Shown here: piece by piece, positions 1 through 11,900 of the stretch
Position numbering within the stretch: the first letter of the stretch is position 1
How the letters are laid out: each line of letters begins with the position of its first letter
Assembly (NCBI GenBank): GCA_963931925.1
Contig: OZ007580.1
Span: 2,830,690-2,894,689 of the forward strand
From: Onchidella celtica
Taxonomy: Eukaryota > Mollusca > Gastropoda > Systellommatophora > Onchidiidae
Length of the DNA: 64,000 nucleotides
Direction: 5' to 3'
The notes under the pieces: generated by a model
What the model saw: the letters and a program-made list of their open reading frames with translations, nothing else
What the model was told of the DNA's origin: nothing
The model's database searches: none
Program-made: the position numbers and the translations under genes

Positions 1-744
1 TATCACTTTACTACACTGAACACGAACCGAGGCCCAAATCGTTGCGTTATAGATAACCTGAGGTTTTTAGTCCAAACTTTACGGTATGAGCACCAGACAG
101 AAGAGGGCAACTGGTGATACTGACCAATTTCCAACACTTTCTAGATTATATTTATGGGGCTCCAAAGCTGCATATTGTGTAGATGTTTCAGAAATGGAAT
201 GTTACCTTGTTGTAAACAATCTTCATTTCTCTATGGCAGGTTAAAATGTTACTGCCTTCGATAAAACACGATTTAAATTGTATTAACTTTCACAAAGTGA
301 TCCTCCCGTAATAAATGTTTCCGAAGTAATTTGAAATATGCATAGGTCGTGTTGGCCTATAGTGTATAAGTTTATGCAAATAACCGTTCTTCTGTTAAGA
401 ATCGGTATTGATTGCTTGAATGTCGAATGCAGCATAGATCAATATTTGGACCATGCGTTCGAAAATGATGGAAATATATTCAAAGTATATTGAGTTTTTA
501 TACACGTATCCATTTTCAGCTTCATCGTTCTCCGTCAATATTGTAGTGGTTGGTGTTGAAGGAGCGACATTCAAAGGATTGGCATAGGAAAGCATCAAAG
601 ACTTGTAGTTTATTTCTTCAAAAAGTCTTTCTGCATAGGTCAAAAACACCACTTAACTCTCTATACGAATAAATAGTTTGCCCCATGTTATGTATCACGT
701 GTTTTACTTTAAATGGCAACATGTTTTAGTCCAGATAGTGTTCT

Positions 745-945
745 ATACCACGGGTTCCTGGCCTTTTTGTGTCTCGTTTACCCACGGTAATTTTTCAAAA
801 GTAATTTACCTCCACCCTGCTTTGTCAGCCAATTGAGTTGACACTACTGCTATACTAAAGCAACCCAAAGAGGGGAAATTTGAAAATACTGTTATTGGCA
901 TTATTATTTCAAGTTCAAATAACAATAACAATTTTCTTCTCAACA
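745..945 (+). repeat. dispersed repeat D1, copy 1
   Basis: Resembles 28238-28415 in the same orientation. Shared blocks, in order, are a GGCCTTTTTGT-like start, a TTTACCTC block, an AAGCAAC...AAAGAGG block, and a TTATTATTTCA...AAATAACAATAACAA end. The copies are clearly diverged with small indels. I do not recognise the family and see no coding content or clean terminal repeats. Confidence 0.5.
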
Positions 946-1317
946 TGAACTTTTTTTGAACATACCTGAACTCCAGATTCAGGAAATTTACTCCTGATTA
1001 GGCTAAACTAAAAAATGGGGGAAAATGCACCACAGACTGCGACCTCGTTTTTTTACACAATGTATAAAAAGGGAAGAGGTGTTTCTGCCTTCACACTGGA
1101 ATTGGCGACAAATCCTCTACTCTTTTGATCTAAACAAATCTGAGACATTGAGAGTTGCTGTTGTTGATGCTGTTTGAGGGGGAAAAAAATTATTCAGAGA
1201 CACTGCCAGAAAAGGTTATTGCTCCAGACCAGAGTAAACTATTGCATGCAAACAAAGTCATCTGTTTTCTTAATATCAACATAATTTTATTCTTCATTCA
1301 TGTACCGTCTTTACAGA

Positions 1318-1356
1318 AACACACACACACATACATACACACACACACACACACAA
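1318..1356. repeat. (CA)n microsatellite
   Basis: About 40 bp of ACACAC interrupted by ATAC units. Confidence 0.9.
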
Positions 1357-2175
1357 AATGTACCAACAAGTTCCAGGGAAAAAAACACTTTGCCTTTGTT
1401 CAATTTCCATTTTGGACTGATCAAAAGAACAGCTGTACGAAATTATAACTTTCATAGAAAGTTAGAACATGTTTCACTATATAAGAATAAGAGTCAAAAT
1501 ATGAATTTGACCTACATTGGCGTTAATGTTTTTTGTTTTTTTTTTGAGTTCCATAGCAGGAATAAACGCAGAGATACGCAAGTTGCAAGAATTAGTATGG
1601 TTTATGACATTTCTGGCTTTGGCTTACCACAGCAGCAAAGCCTGATTGTCCAGCTTGCAGTCCACCTTCTCACTAAAGTTTAATATCAATGCAGATGAAA
1701 TTTGAGGAAGGAATTCAAACAGCTATAAGTGATGTTAGATATTGCTGATTTTTGGTCTAACCTTGAAACAGAATAATTTAAAAAAGACTTTACATCACCC
1801 AGATAGAAACAACTTTCTGCAAGAACTTGTAAATGTAAACTTCTTGCATCAGACAAACTCAATTTTTCAGAATTCCTGTATTTCTCAGATGTCGTTTAGT
1901 TAGTCTTTTAAATTTACAGACCTGAGACTAACAGTACGGGCAGGTCAAATGTTTTCTAAAAATAGTCTTGTTGAAATGTCAGGATATCATTTGGAAAGCC
2001 ACATCTATTAATAGCACCGGCGAAACGATTGCAGGCCTTGGAGCTAAGCTTATATATGCGAATGCAGTACGATAGTCAAGTCCAAACATATTTGCCATTT
2101 TTCAAAATCATTCTTTTTTTGTGTGTGTGTGACTTAAGCAAGGTGTTTTGTTCTCAGGTCTTCAATTAGAATTAA

Positions 2176-2181
2176 TTTATT
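2176..2181 (-). promoter_or_regulatory. candidate polyadenylation signal of the SLC16-like gene
   Basis: AATAAA on the minus strand, about 590 bases downstream of the stop codon at 2772. I noticed no canonical hexamer nearer to the stop. Position is the only support. Confidence 0.3.
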
Positions 2182-2771
2182 TGGACATCAGACAAGTAAT
2201 GTCATCAAAGATACTAGATGCGATAAGATGAAACAGTTAGCGCACTCAGCGTGCACAGATTTCGCACTGCCACCTGGCGGCAAATCCGCGGAAGTCATGA
2301 ACAATGTCGTATTTTACAGGCCAGTATGGGGGAAATATTGAATTTTGTTCACTTTCCAGCTATCGCTGGGGGCCTTGATTGGAAGTCAGTTGTTTTGGAA
2401 GTATAATTTCCGTCCCTGTAGGAAAATTAGGTTGTTTGTTGTTTTTTAAGTCGCAGCAGCAATGTAACAAATCCACATCATTAATTTATCATTATATCAA
2501 GCTTTTTTTTCATGCATTACGCCATGTGCCCCGCCCTCGTTCCCAATCAGGGCGCAAACTATGTGCATGATTTTTCAGAGGTGCAAAGAAGGGAGTGTTG
2601 CATCTTATGGTATCTAGAATCTTTGATGTGGTGAAGGGTGGACACATAGCTTTGAATTTACGAACAAATGTATTTAATCAACGCCCTACCTGCCCAGGCC
2701 TCTTTCCTTCTTTTCACTTTTTGACAATGACCATGTACGACGTCACATACATAATACTATTACGCTACAGC

Positions 2772-2914
2772 TCAGTTTGGTCGATGTCTTTCCCTGGCCC
2801 TCTGTAGTCGCTGAATACACGGTTCACAAAACAGAGTTGCTGCACACAGGAGGAATGACGTCCCAACATAATAAAAGGTTGCCACGAAGCTGCCCGTAGC
2901 TTCAATAAGCACAC
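2772..2914 (-). CDS. SLC16-like gene, exon 6 (TM12 and C-terminus)
   Basis: Acceptor GGTTTTGATTTCAG|GT. The split Gly codon restores LLG-GVLIEATGSF, the family's G.L.D.TGSY element, followed by TFYYVG and TM12. It ends in a basic tail, QRLQRARERHRPN, and TGA. 143 nt; completes a 784-residue product. Confidence 0.9.
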
Positions 2915-5900
2915 CTGAAATCAAAACCATTCAATAAATCTTAACATTTCGGAAACCAGTGGGTATGGATCTGCACGAATAAAGATGAATTTAGTTGTTA
3001 AATGATGTTTGACGAGTGGTTCATTTTTACCCGTGTCTTCCTTTCAAAAGAAAGCTCATCAGTTTTGTCATCAAATGTCCAGTATCATTAATTATTTCTA
3101 ATATTTTGTGCCTATTCAGCGCATTTGGAACAAGTAAATAAATAACTGACAAAACGAAACTCTTGGCATGGGGAGGTTACTGAAGATCTACGGAGGAAAA
3201 GAATTCCCATAAAAGAGGCATTTCGGCATTGAACATAGCATGATTATTAGGCAATAAAGCAGTTTGTGATTTTCTTTTAAATTTTCAGTGACTGTTCAGA
3301 ATACTTGTGTATGAACTGTAGATTTAACAGAAACCAAGTACACTTTCTAAAGACTGTCAATGACCTTGATATTAAATCTCTTTAATAAACTGTAGTTAGT
3401 GGATCTGGTGTCGTTTTGTGTGACAGATAAACACTGGGATGACAAATGCACCACTACCTCAAAACGGATATTGATAAAATTGAGCCATAATTATCCTTTG
3501 TTCCGTACACAGGATGGAAACATTTTTGATACCATAAGGAATTATTCTGATCGGCACTAGGAATACTAAGAAAAATATAACTAAGATGCAATCACTGAAA
3601 AGTTTTTCTTAAATAACTGATTTTTTATATTTTTATTTCATCTTACCTAGTAAAGGAAATTGGAGCACTAGCGAGAAATTTAAAAAGAGGCTGCACACCG
3701 CCCACATTTTGGCCAAGTGATCTATGCCCAATATGTCCACTATCACAGCTGTGTTCAGGTTCTGACTTGCACAGCTTAGTAACCCGTACACGACTGCAAG
3801 GAAAACCAGCAAGCCAAAACTTCGGTAGAAGCTGACAAAATGGTTCACTGTTCCCAGAGCTAATGACGTAAGGAAGATGATCTTCGTTGGTCTTAGGAAT
3901 TTTAAATCTGCAAAGATCCCAAGAGCGATACGTCCCACCATATCAGTGGCACCAAAGACTGTGAGTAAAACTGCAGCTTGGGTTGGAGACGCGCCAATTT
4001 CGATGGCATAAGAAGGCAAATACATGGTGCCTAGACATCCAGCATTCCCTAATACATAATTCACAAGGATCATTAGACACAGGAAATTCTTCAACACGGA
4101 AACGTCCATTATTTTCTTTATCCAATAGATGTAGTGACATCTGCCACTGGGTACCAGAGTGTCTTGGAATGTCCCGTCTTCAGATACAACTCCTGTTGCG
4201 ATACTGACAGCACTTCCCATGAAAGACGAAGTCAACACAGGCCAGTCGTGAGACCCGCCCACTACATCGGAGATCGAAGCTCCTAGATGATGTTTGTTGC
4301 CTGACCGTAGGTAGCGCAAGCCGCTCTCTGATCCACTTATAGAAACAATGCTCAAATCATCACCAGAAAACTGGATCTGTTCCTTGGATCTAAAGTTTCC
4401 TAATCGTTGCTTTTGATTAGCAGTAAGGAAAATGTCTCCCTCTTTCTCATTATCCACGATACGCTGTTTAGTGATTCCCATCAAAGTTTGTCGTGGCTCT
4501 ACAATCACTGACGTGTCAACGCTGTCGGGAGCATGGGCCGTGTCTGTTGGCGTCACCGTTAATAAAGGTGCTTGTTCTGTTTTAGTTGACGTTTCTTTGG
4601 TAACACCAGGTTTCTTTGACTTGTAACTACTGAAGGGTCTCAGTAGGAGAGCTGCAGGTATGGCATGCATCTGTTTATCAGACAGCAAATAGTTTTTCAT
4701 GACAAACAGATATAAAGCAGCACAACACATGCTGGTCACAGTGAACGTATGATTATAACTATGTTTTTATTAGGTTCTCGAAATTTGACCAAATTACATG
4801 TTTCAGATAACAATATAATATTGACTGACAAATTTTTAATAATGGTCGCCATTCAAATAAAATTTCATTTCTGAAGTTTAGATCAGCTGATGCTTTGCTA
4901 TATTTTGTCTTTCAAGCTTAAGTATTATATATTATATTTAGTATATTCATATACCACTCCCCCTCCCTCCTCGCCCTCCCAGCCACGGGCCGCCCGTCTG
5001 CCCGCTGTTCCCCGAAACCAATGATTGCCGTTAACCTTTTGACTATCGAGGCCGTGAACGCTGGCTTTTCTGAGGTCCTGTTTGTATTTTCATCCGGTTA
5101 TTTTAGGTATTTCAAATAGTAAATTGGAATTTAAATTGTGAAAGTGAATTACTTCAAAGTTACTAAAGCAGAACCGAAATTGAAAACTGATGGGAGATAA
5201 TAAAGAACTCACAACAACTCTGTGTCAGTCTGAAAGCGTTAACTTTCCCAGAACAGTTCACGTCACCCAGAGATTCAAAAAGGTCCAAAATTCTGATGCA
5301 GCTTATTGTCACTTTTGATACATAATCTTCTCAAAATCAGCAGGCATCAATTTCAAATGACTAAGAAAATAGCGCACGACAAAAAGCTGCCTATTTTAAG
5401 TTCTTTTTTTTTTTTGTTAAATTTATTTTGCGTTTATTCATTCCTCAGACAGCTTTGTAACTTTGACCGAATAATGTCAGCACTGAGTTCTGACAACTAA
5501 AGGACTTATATATAGTTCTAAATGGTGCCAAGTCACAAAAGGTTAAAATGGAGCTACTAAATTTAATGTCCTTCTCGTGCACTTATAACGCTGAAAAGTT
5601 CAGCTCTTTCAAGATCCCTCACTCTAACCATGACGGTCCTGGATTAATGTGCGAAATACATGACAGTACACTCCCTGATCTATACATGCACAAATATACA
5701 AGTTAATTTGGAGCCCAGGTATACTAAGGCATGGTATAGAACTAACTTTTTCAGTTTCTACATTAGCATAATCTCTCCCCCCCCCCCTCCCCCCAACTTA
5801 CTTCAATCCCAGCCAGCAGTAAAAAACAACCCCTGAAGCCGTACTCCGCGCTGAGGTATCGAATCAGGGGCGGCATCATTATGGATGCCACACTGCTCCC

Positions 5901-8900
5901 GAGGAGACCCAGGGCGGAAGCCAGAGCTCTTCTGCGCCGGAAGTAGAAACCAACCAGTGTCAAGGTTGAGATCAACGTACTTCCCATAGACAAGTCTGAA
6001 TTAAAGAGGAAAAATACATAATGTGGGTCCACAGTAAATTAAGTCATTATGAAATAGCATGTTCATTTTGCCTTTTGACTTCTTTTGAGAGAAAACATTT
6101 CTGCCATTTTTAGAAGGTCACTTGCCACTGTACTTTTACCAGTGTACATGAAAACAAAATTTAAATGTGTCAGTTCTACATGAAGTGCGCAACAAATAAT
6201 AATTACCGACGTCCATTCTTTGTTGTAGCCAAAGAATGATACCGCGCTTGCAGGTTTTAACCACATTCAGAAAAATTTATGCAAGGCTATAAAAGGTTTT
6301 GAATGTCATGTGGTATCTTGCTGGCCCTACCTTGAAACTACAAAACTTGCAAATGAAATAATTTTTGGAGAAGTGAAGAAACTATTTTACTCGAATGTAT
6401 TATGTTCCTCATCCTAAATACTCTCGTACATTTTAATAATAAAACATTTGAAATAAACATATTTTGCTCTCCTTAATCAAATGAGAAAATCAAATTCCTT
6501 CTAATAGTTCTCAGAATATTTGGCAAAAAAGGAGTTGCGCCGATTAAGTGTGCGCTTTCACGATAGAGCCAGTTGCGTTCTTGTTATAGAAAAGCATTTT
6601 GCGCGACTGAGAATTCGGCAGACTTGGATAACAGATTCGACCAAGAGAGCTAGCTCATTATGCTGGTTTGACAGAGACGAAGACCGATTTTGAGGCAGTT
6701 CTGAAGACAGCTGGGCTGTGCTGACTTACGTTTGATTGTGTTTATGATGAAGAAGGTTGGGATGTTGACAGAGACCACAAACACCAGTGATGCCACCACG
6801 TTCAGAACAGCCGCCCATGCTGTCACAGTCCGGATCGACAAATGTGTAAGCAAGATGTTAACGGTCACTTGAGCTGTGGACCAATTGAACAGAGATTTAT
6901 ACATAAATAATGATATACAAAATAGATATAAATCAACCTCTTGCCTTATCGTGTTCGTTTACATTAGTAGTTGCATTCCGAGCAGACACTGTGTGGGTGT
7001 AGTAGTAATAGTACTGATGGCTGCAGTATTTGTGGTAGTGGTAGTGCTTGTAGCAAGAGTAATGGTATGAGCAGTGGTAACGGCAATAGCAGCAGCAACA
7101 CTAATAGTGAGACTGGTAGTAGCGGAGGCAGTAGTAGTAGTAGTGGTAGCAGTAGTAGTAGTAGTAGTATTTACTATTAGCAGTAGTAGTAGTAGCAGTA
7201 GTAGTAGTAATAGTGGTGTCAGTGTTAGTAATTAAGCTGGCAATTGTAGCATTGTATTAGGAAGTAATGGTACAGTAGTAGTGGTGGTAAAGAATTTTGT
7301 GGAAACGCTAGCAGTGGAACAGGATTGGTAGCAGTAGAGTACCAAATCCAGAAGTAGCAGTTTTCCAAGGTATAAAAGGAGTAGCAAATGGTAATAGCAA
7401 GTTGAGCGACACTAATGGTAGCTCTGGTGGTAACAAAACAATCGTGGTAATTATGTTAATAACAACATAATTTATTTATTTATTTTTTTTTTTGCCACAG
7501 AAACTTGAATTTTTAATTCGGTCCACCTCAGGTAAGTAATGTTTTCTGTGGTAGAGATAGGGCCTCCATAGTATAGTTTATCTTTGAATAACGTTTTTGC
7601 TACTATAGTTTTTCTTTTCCATATAGTGACAAATTTCTTTTGGACCATCTTTAAATCAGACTTTTAATACTGTTTATTTTTTCCATTCAGTTTTGTGAGA
7701 TGTTAGATGCTTCCACCGTCGCGTTAAAATAATAAATGCCTAATATTTTTATATTACCTCCCTTTTCTACCCAAGTTATTCCTTCCCCTCTTGCCTCCCT
7801 TTGTTTATAACTTCCCACCCAAATTCCCACTGATTTCTTTCTGTTCAGTTTTAGCCCTGAAATATTTGTAAATTGTTCAATTAAAAAAAAGTACTCAAAT
7901 AAAAAGGCTTTCGAAAAAGTTAAGAGACACACTTTATGTAGAGAACCAACTGATGGGGGTTTAGGAGTCGTCAGTATAAAGGACCAGTTAAATGTCTTTC
8001 TTATAAATTGGTTGAAAGAAATATGTCTACAGAAGTCATACCTAACAACAGAAGTAAAATTAGCTAGTCATTTCTGCAAAAACTAAGTAAGCTTACCCTA
8101 TTTAACAAAGTCGAATGTGAAAGCAAAAGAAGTAAAAGCAATCGGATCATTAAACTCAGTTGTTTGTTTTTTTTGTTGTTGTTGTCTTTTTTTTTTTGGA
8201 AGAATGTAATTAAAACTTGGTTAGAATTGGGGGAAAAAAAGAATGGGGCAAAAGAAACTGATATTGATGCAAATAGTCTAGGTGGACAACATTTATTCAA
8301 TAACAATGACATTAGAGATATAAAAATAAGCCACTTTGGATAGAAAAATGGGTGACAGCGGGTATTAAGTACATGTATGTATGTCAGATGTTTAAAGAAA
8401 ATGACTGGAAAACTCTGCAAGATACTTACGGTACTCAGACAACTGGACACTATCCTGGAATTTACTTTGACTACTGGGCAATTATAAACGCAATAAAAAG
8501 AGAAGGGGGGGGGGGGTGGGGGGATTTTTGTTAAAGTCAAAGCGGAAGACATGGCCTGTGTTAAATACAGAAGACAAGATAGACGAAAAGGCAAAAGATA
8601 TCTTTAAGTTAACGAACAAAGAAATCAGAAAGAAGTTAATAAACAACAAAAACTCCGCGATTTGTAGCACTGGATTCTGGAAAAGGAAGTATGATAATTT
8701 GATATTGACATACAACCTTACTTTGGTAATGGTTTTAAAGCTTGTAAAGAATCCAGACTGAGGCCCACGCACTTTTAAGATTTTACATACCGGTAACATT
8801 TACCCATCCAATATTATTATTCTCTTCTTACAAAAAAGGAAAATAAAGGAAAGTAATAAATACCAACACTGTAAAACACCCGATTTCATTTTCTTTTTTC

Positions 8901-11900
8901 ACTGTGTAAAACTGGAAGATTATTGGCCCTGTGTGGCTCATCTTAGGTAAAGTTGGAGGGAAATTTTAAATAAATGAAAAAACTATACTGTTTGAAATCA
9001 TACGTGAAGATTTAGACCACTTGGTTAACCAAAACACCGTAAATGATATTGTAAACTTTATACTACTGTTTACCAAAATGTGCATCAGTAAAATACATGT
9101 AAAATATTATGGGAAATCAGTTTAACCTGAAATCTGCATTTGAGTCAGAAATACAAAGAAGAGAAAAGTACCTTATGTCGACAATGGATAAATAAACAAA
9201 GCATGAACGGTGACTGGAATGCAAGAAAGAGTGAGTGAGGAAATTTTTTTTTTAAAAAGGGGGGGGGGGGCAGTGACGAAAAGATGAAAATGCAAAAACT
9301 GGTACACATGTATGTCAAGGTGCATGAAGTAAAAGCTAATGTACACTCATCATAGTCTACTACATGTATTATTATGTTACTGCTGATACTGTATCATTAT
9401 GTGGTTAGCAAATATTAACAACAGTGACCATTAATAGTGGATTACATTCTGGCATCGCCTGTGACCTCCTTCTCTATATATAATTTTTTTTTTTTTACCT
9501 TATCATGTATAAAAATTTATTATATCTAGTTATTTATCTATCTAATTATCTACTTATCTATTTAGTTTATTGTTAATTCCCTAGATTTATATTTTTTACG
9601 TCATTTTAAAAAAAAATTCTCATTACATCAGCTGCTTAAACACTAAACTGTGATTTAATTTGTCAGCTGATAATGGGAAGACCTGAAAGGTTCGAGAACA
9701 GCCGACAACACAGAGTTTAACATTGGCTGACAGTTCTGATATATAAAAGACTTCCAATGAGCCCGATCCCTGGGACAGTCCTTATGGACAGTTATATCGT
9801 TACGCACTTGTTTATCAACGTTATCATAAGTCATACTTATCCACACTTATTCTCCTTGAACTCCACTACTCCATATCTAATTATGAAGATCATTTTTATG
9901 TGTTCGCTTAAGTATGATATAGTTATACTTCAGATATAAGTATATATTTATTATATCTATTTATTAGCAACCACAGAGACAAGAGTCATGCACAAAATGA
10001 ATACATTGCAAACCGCATTTCAATCTTTTATTCTGAGCCCTAAAAAAGAAAAAAATCCTGGAAGTGAAGGAGCGAGGGGTACGGATGTGTCACAAAGCGC
10101 AGGTGCAGGCGATGGTACTGCAACAGCGGTTTGCAACCTTGGGATGTTTCGGCCTATGATGAGGGACTACAACACACCAATGGAAACAAGTGCTTTACAG
10201 TTATACACACGATAAACTTTATTGGGACACGTGGGATGGGGGCTTAATGTACGTTAGTACATGTATGTAAAACAGTCTAAGATAACTTGAAATAAATCAG
10301 TTTTGAAAGCAAAGACACGTTATTGAAACGGGGGCTGGGGGGGGGGGGGGGGAGAGAACAATGGCAAAAGCAATGGTAAGCCTAGCAGTGGGAGTAATGG
10401 TATTCGTAGTACAGAAGTAGTAGTAATTGTAATATTAGTGGTCGCTGTGGTTACCGCCACAGGACAACGGAACAGTGATTATCCTTAACAGGTAATGGCA
10501 GAAATCAAGAAACGTATCCGAAACGTACGAACTTAGGGTTACAAGATTGGGACTAAAAAACGAGTTTGACATTGTTGTAATGGCCGCCGAAACCCTCGAA
10601 ATACAAAGAAAGATCTTCACTCGCGTGTTTTTATATTGTCATAAGAAAACCTAAATGGACAGCTGACCCAACCGAAGCAGTTTCATGTACTGAGAACACT
10701 TTTTAATTTCATGAATAACTAATCTCTGATATCGCACCGATTTAGATTCATTCTCCGGAGGTGCGCATGCGACTTCTACTACAAGTGAACGTGAACAGCG
10801 ATGTGTCACATTTTAATGGCTTGGCAGCCTTCGGTGACAATAATTAAAACCTCATCGATACTGTTACAATACACCCAAAAATTCAGTACAAGCATATTTT
10901 TGACATTATATATCTCTTTAGCAAACCTAGCTGAGATGATTTACATCAATCTTGAAATTTTGTTTTTCTACGACATACAAGATTTGAGGAGTTCGGGAAA
11001 AAGGTCACGCAAGTCCATTTCTAATTCTATATATAATATATACAAAGATTTAATGGTGGATGTCCTCTTCTCTTATAACAGGGTCTGAGTATGATTTTAG
11101 TTTGGTTTTTACCGGGCGTCGGCACGATAACAGTCACCGTGCGCCTTTGACGGTCTATTTGGGTACTTTATTATTTTATGTTTGGTATTTAGAGCTTCTT
11201 CGATTTAAATTTCACAAATAGAATTAAATAATTCCGTATAAATTTTATTACACAGGTAAAATTCTCAAAAATTGCTTTGTATAGATCATTATATATAGCG
11301 TGTTTCAGCAAGGACAAAACCCGATGTGTTTCCACGAAGGAAAATAATTCTTTCATGGATCTGCAGTCATGATGACGTCTTCAGATATGCATGAAAGAGA
11401 CACATTCGGTAAAAAAAAAATATATATATATAGGTTTTATTGACTTTTTTGACAGGATAAATCTGCAGTAAGATGTTTAATTAATTTGTCTTTAGGTTTT
11501 GTGGCAGAATGGTTTCCATGGTCTTACTAGTGATGCAGTAGGTGATGCTGCCAAGAGACAACATAGCAGTGATGACACTCACAGAACAGTCAAATCGTTC
11601 AGTGTAGTCTAGCAAGAGAACTGAATGCACTTGGCTCGGAATGTAGTAGATCAGGAATAGGATGAAACAGCCTGGGGAGATAGAGGGACATGGTGGTGGT
11701 GGGAATAATGGTGGTGGTGGCAGTGGTGATGATGGTGATGGTAATGGTGGTGGTGGTGATTGTGACGGTGATGGTAATGGTGGTGGTGGTGATTGTGACG
11801 GTGATGGTAATGGTGGTGTTGGTGATTGTGACGGTGATGGTAATGGTGGTAGTGGTGATGGTGACGGTGATGGTAATGGTGGTGGTGGTAATGGTGGTAG

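Larger units (their letters stand above)
1..2771. other. 3' flank of the SLC16-like gene, no gene recognised
   Basis: No convincing coding region on either strand. The stretch holds the 3' untranslated side of the minus-strand transporter gene, a short (CA)n tract near 1318-1356, and a diverged dispersed repeat at 745-945. The small open frames here are short, lack recognisable domains and partly translate the CA tract. Confidence 0.6.

Noticed and set aside
4671-4739. Upstream extension of the exon 5 open frame as coding
   Set aside because: Using the acceptor at AAACAG|ATG keeps phase 0 and restores the TM6 motif. The extension breaks both.
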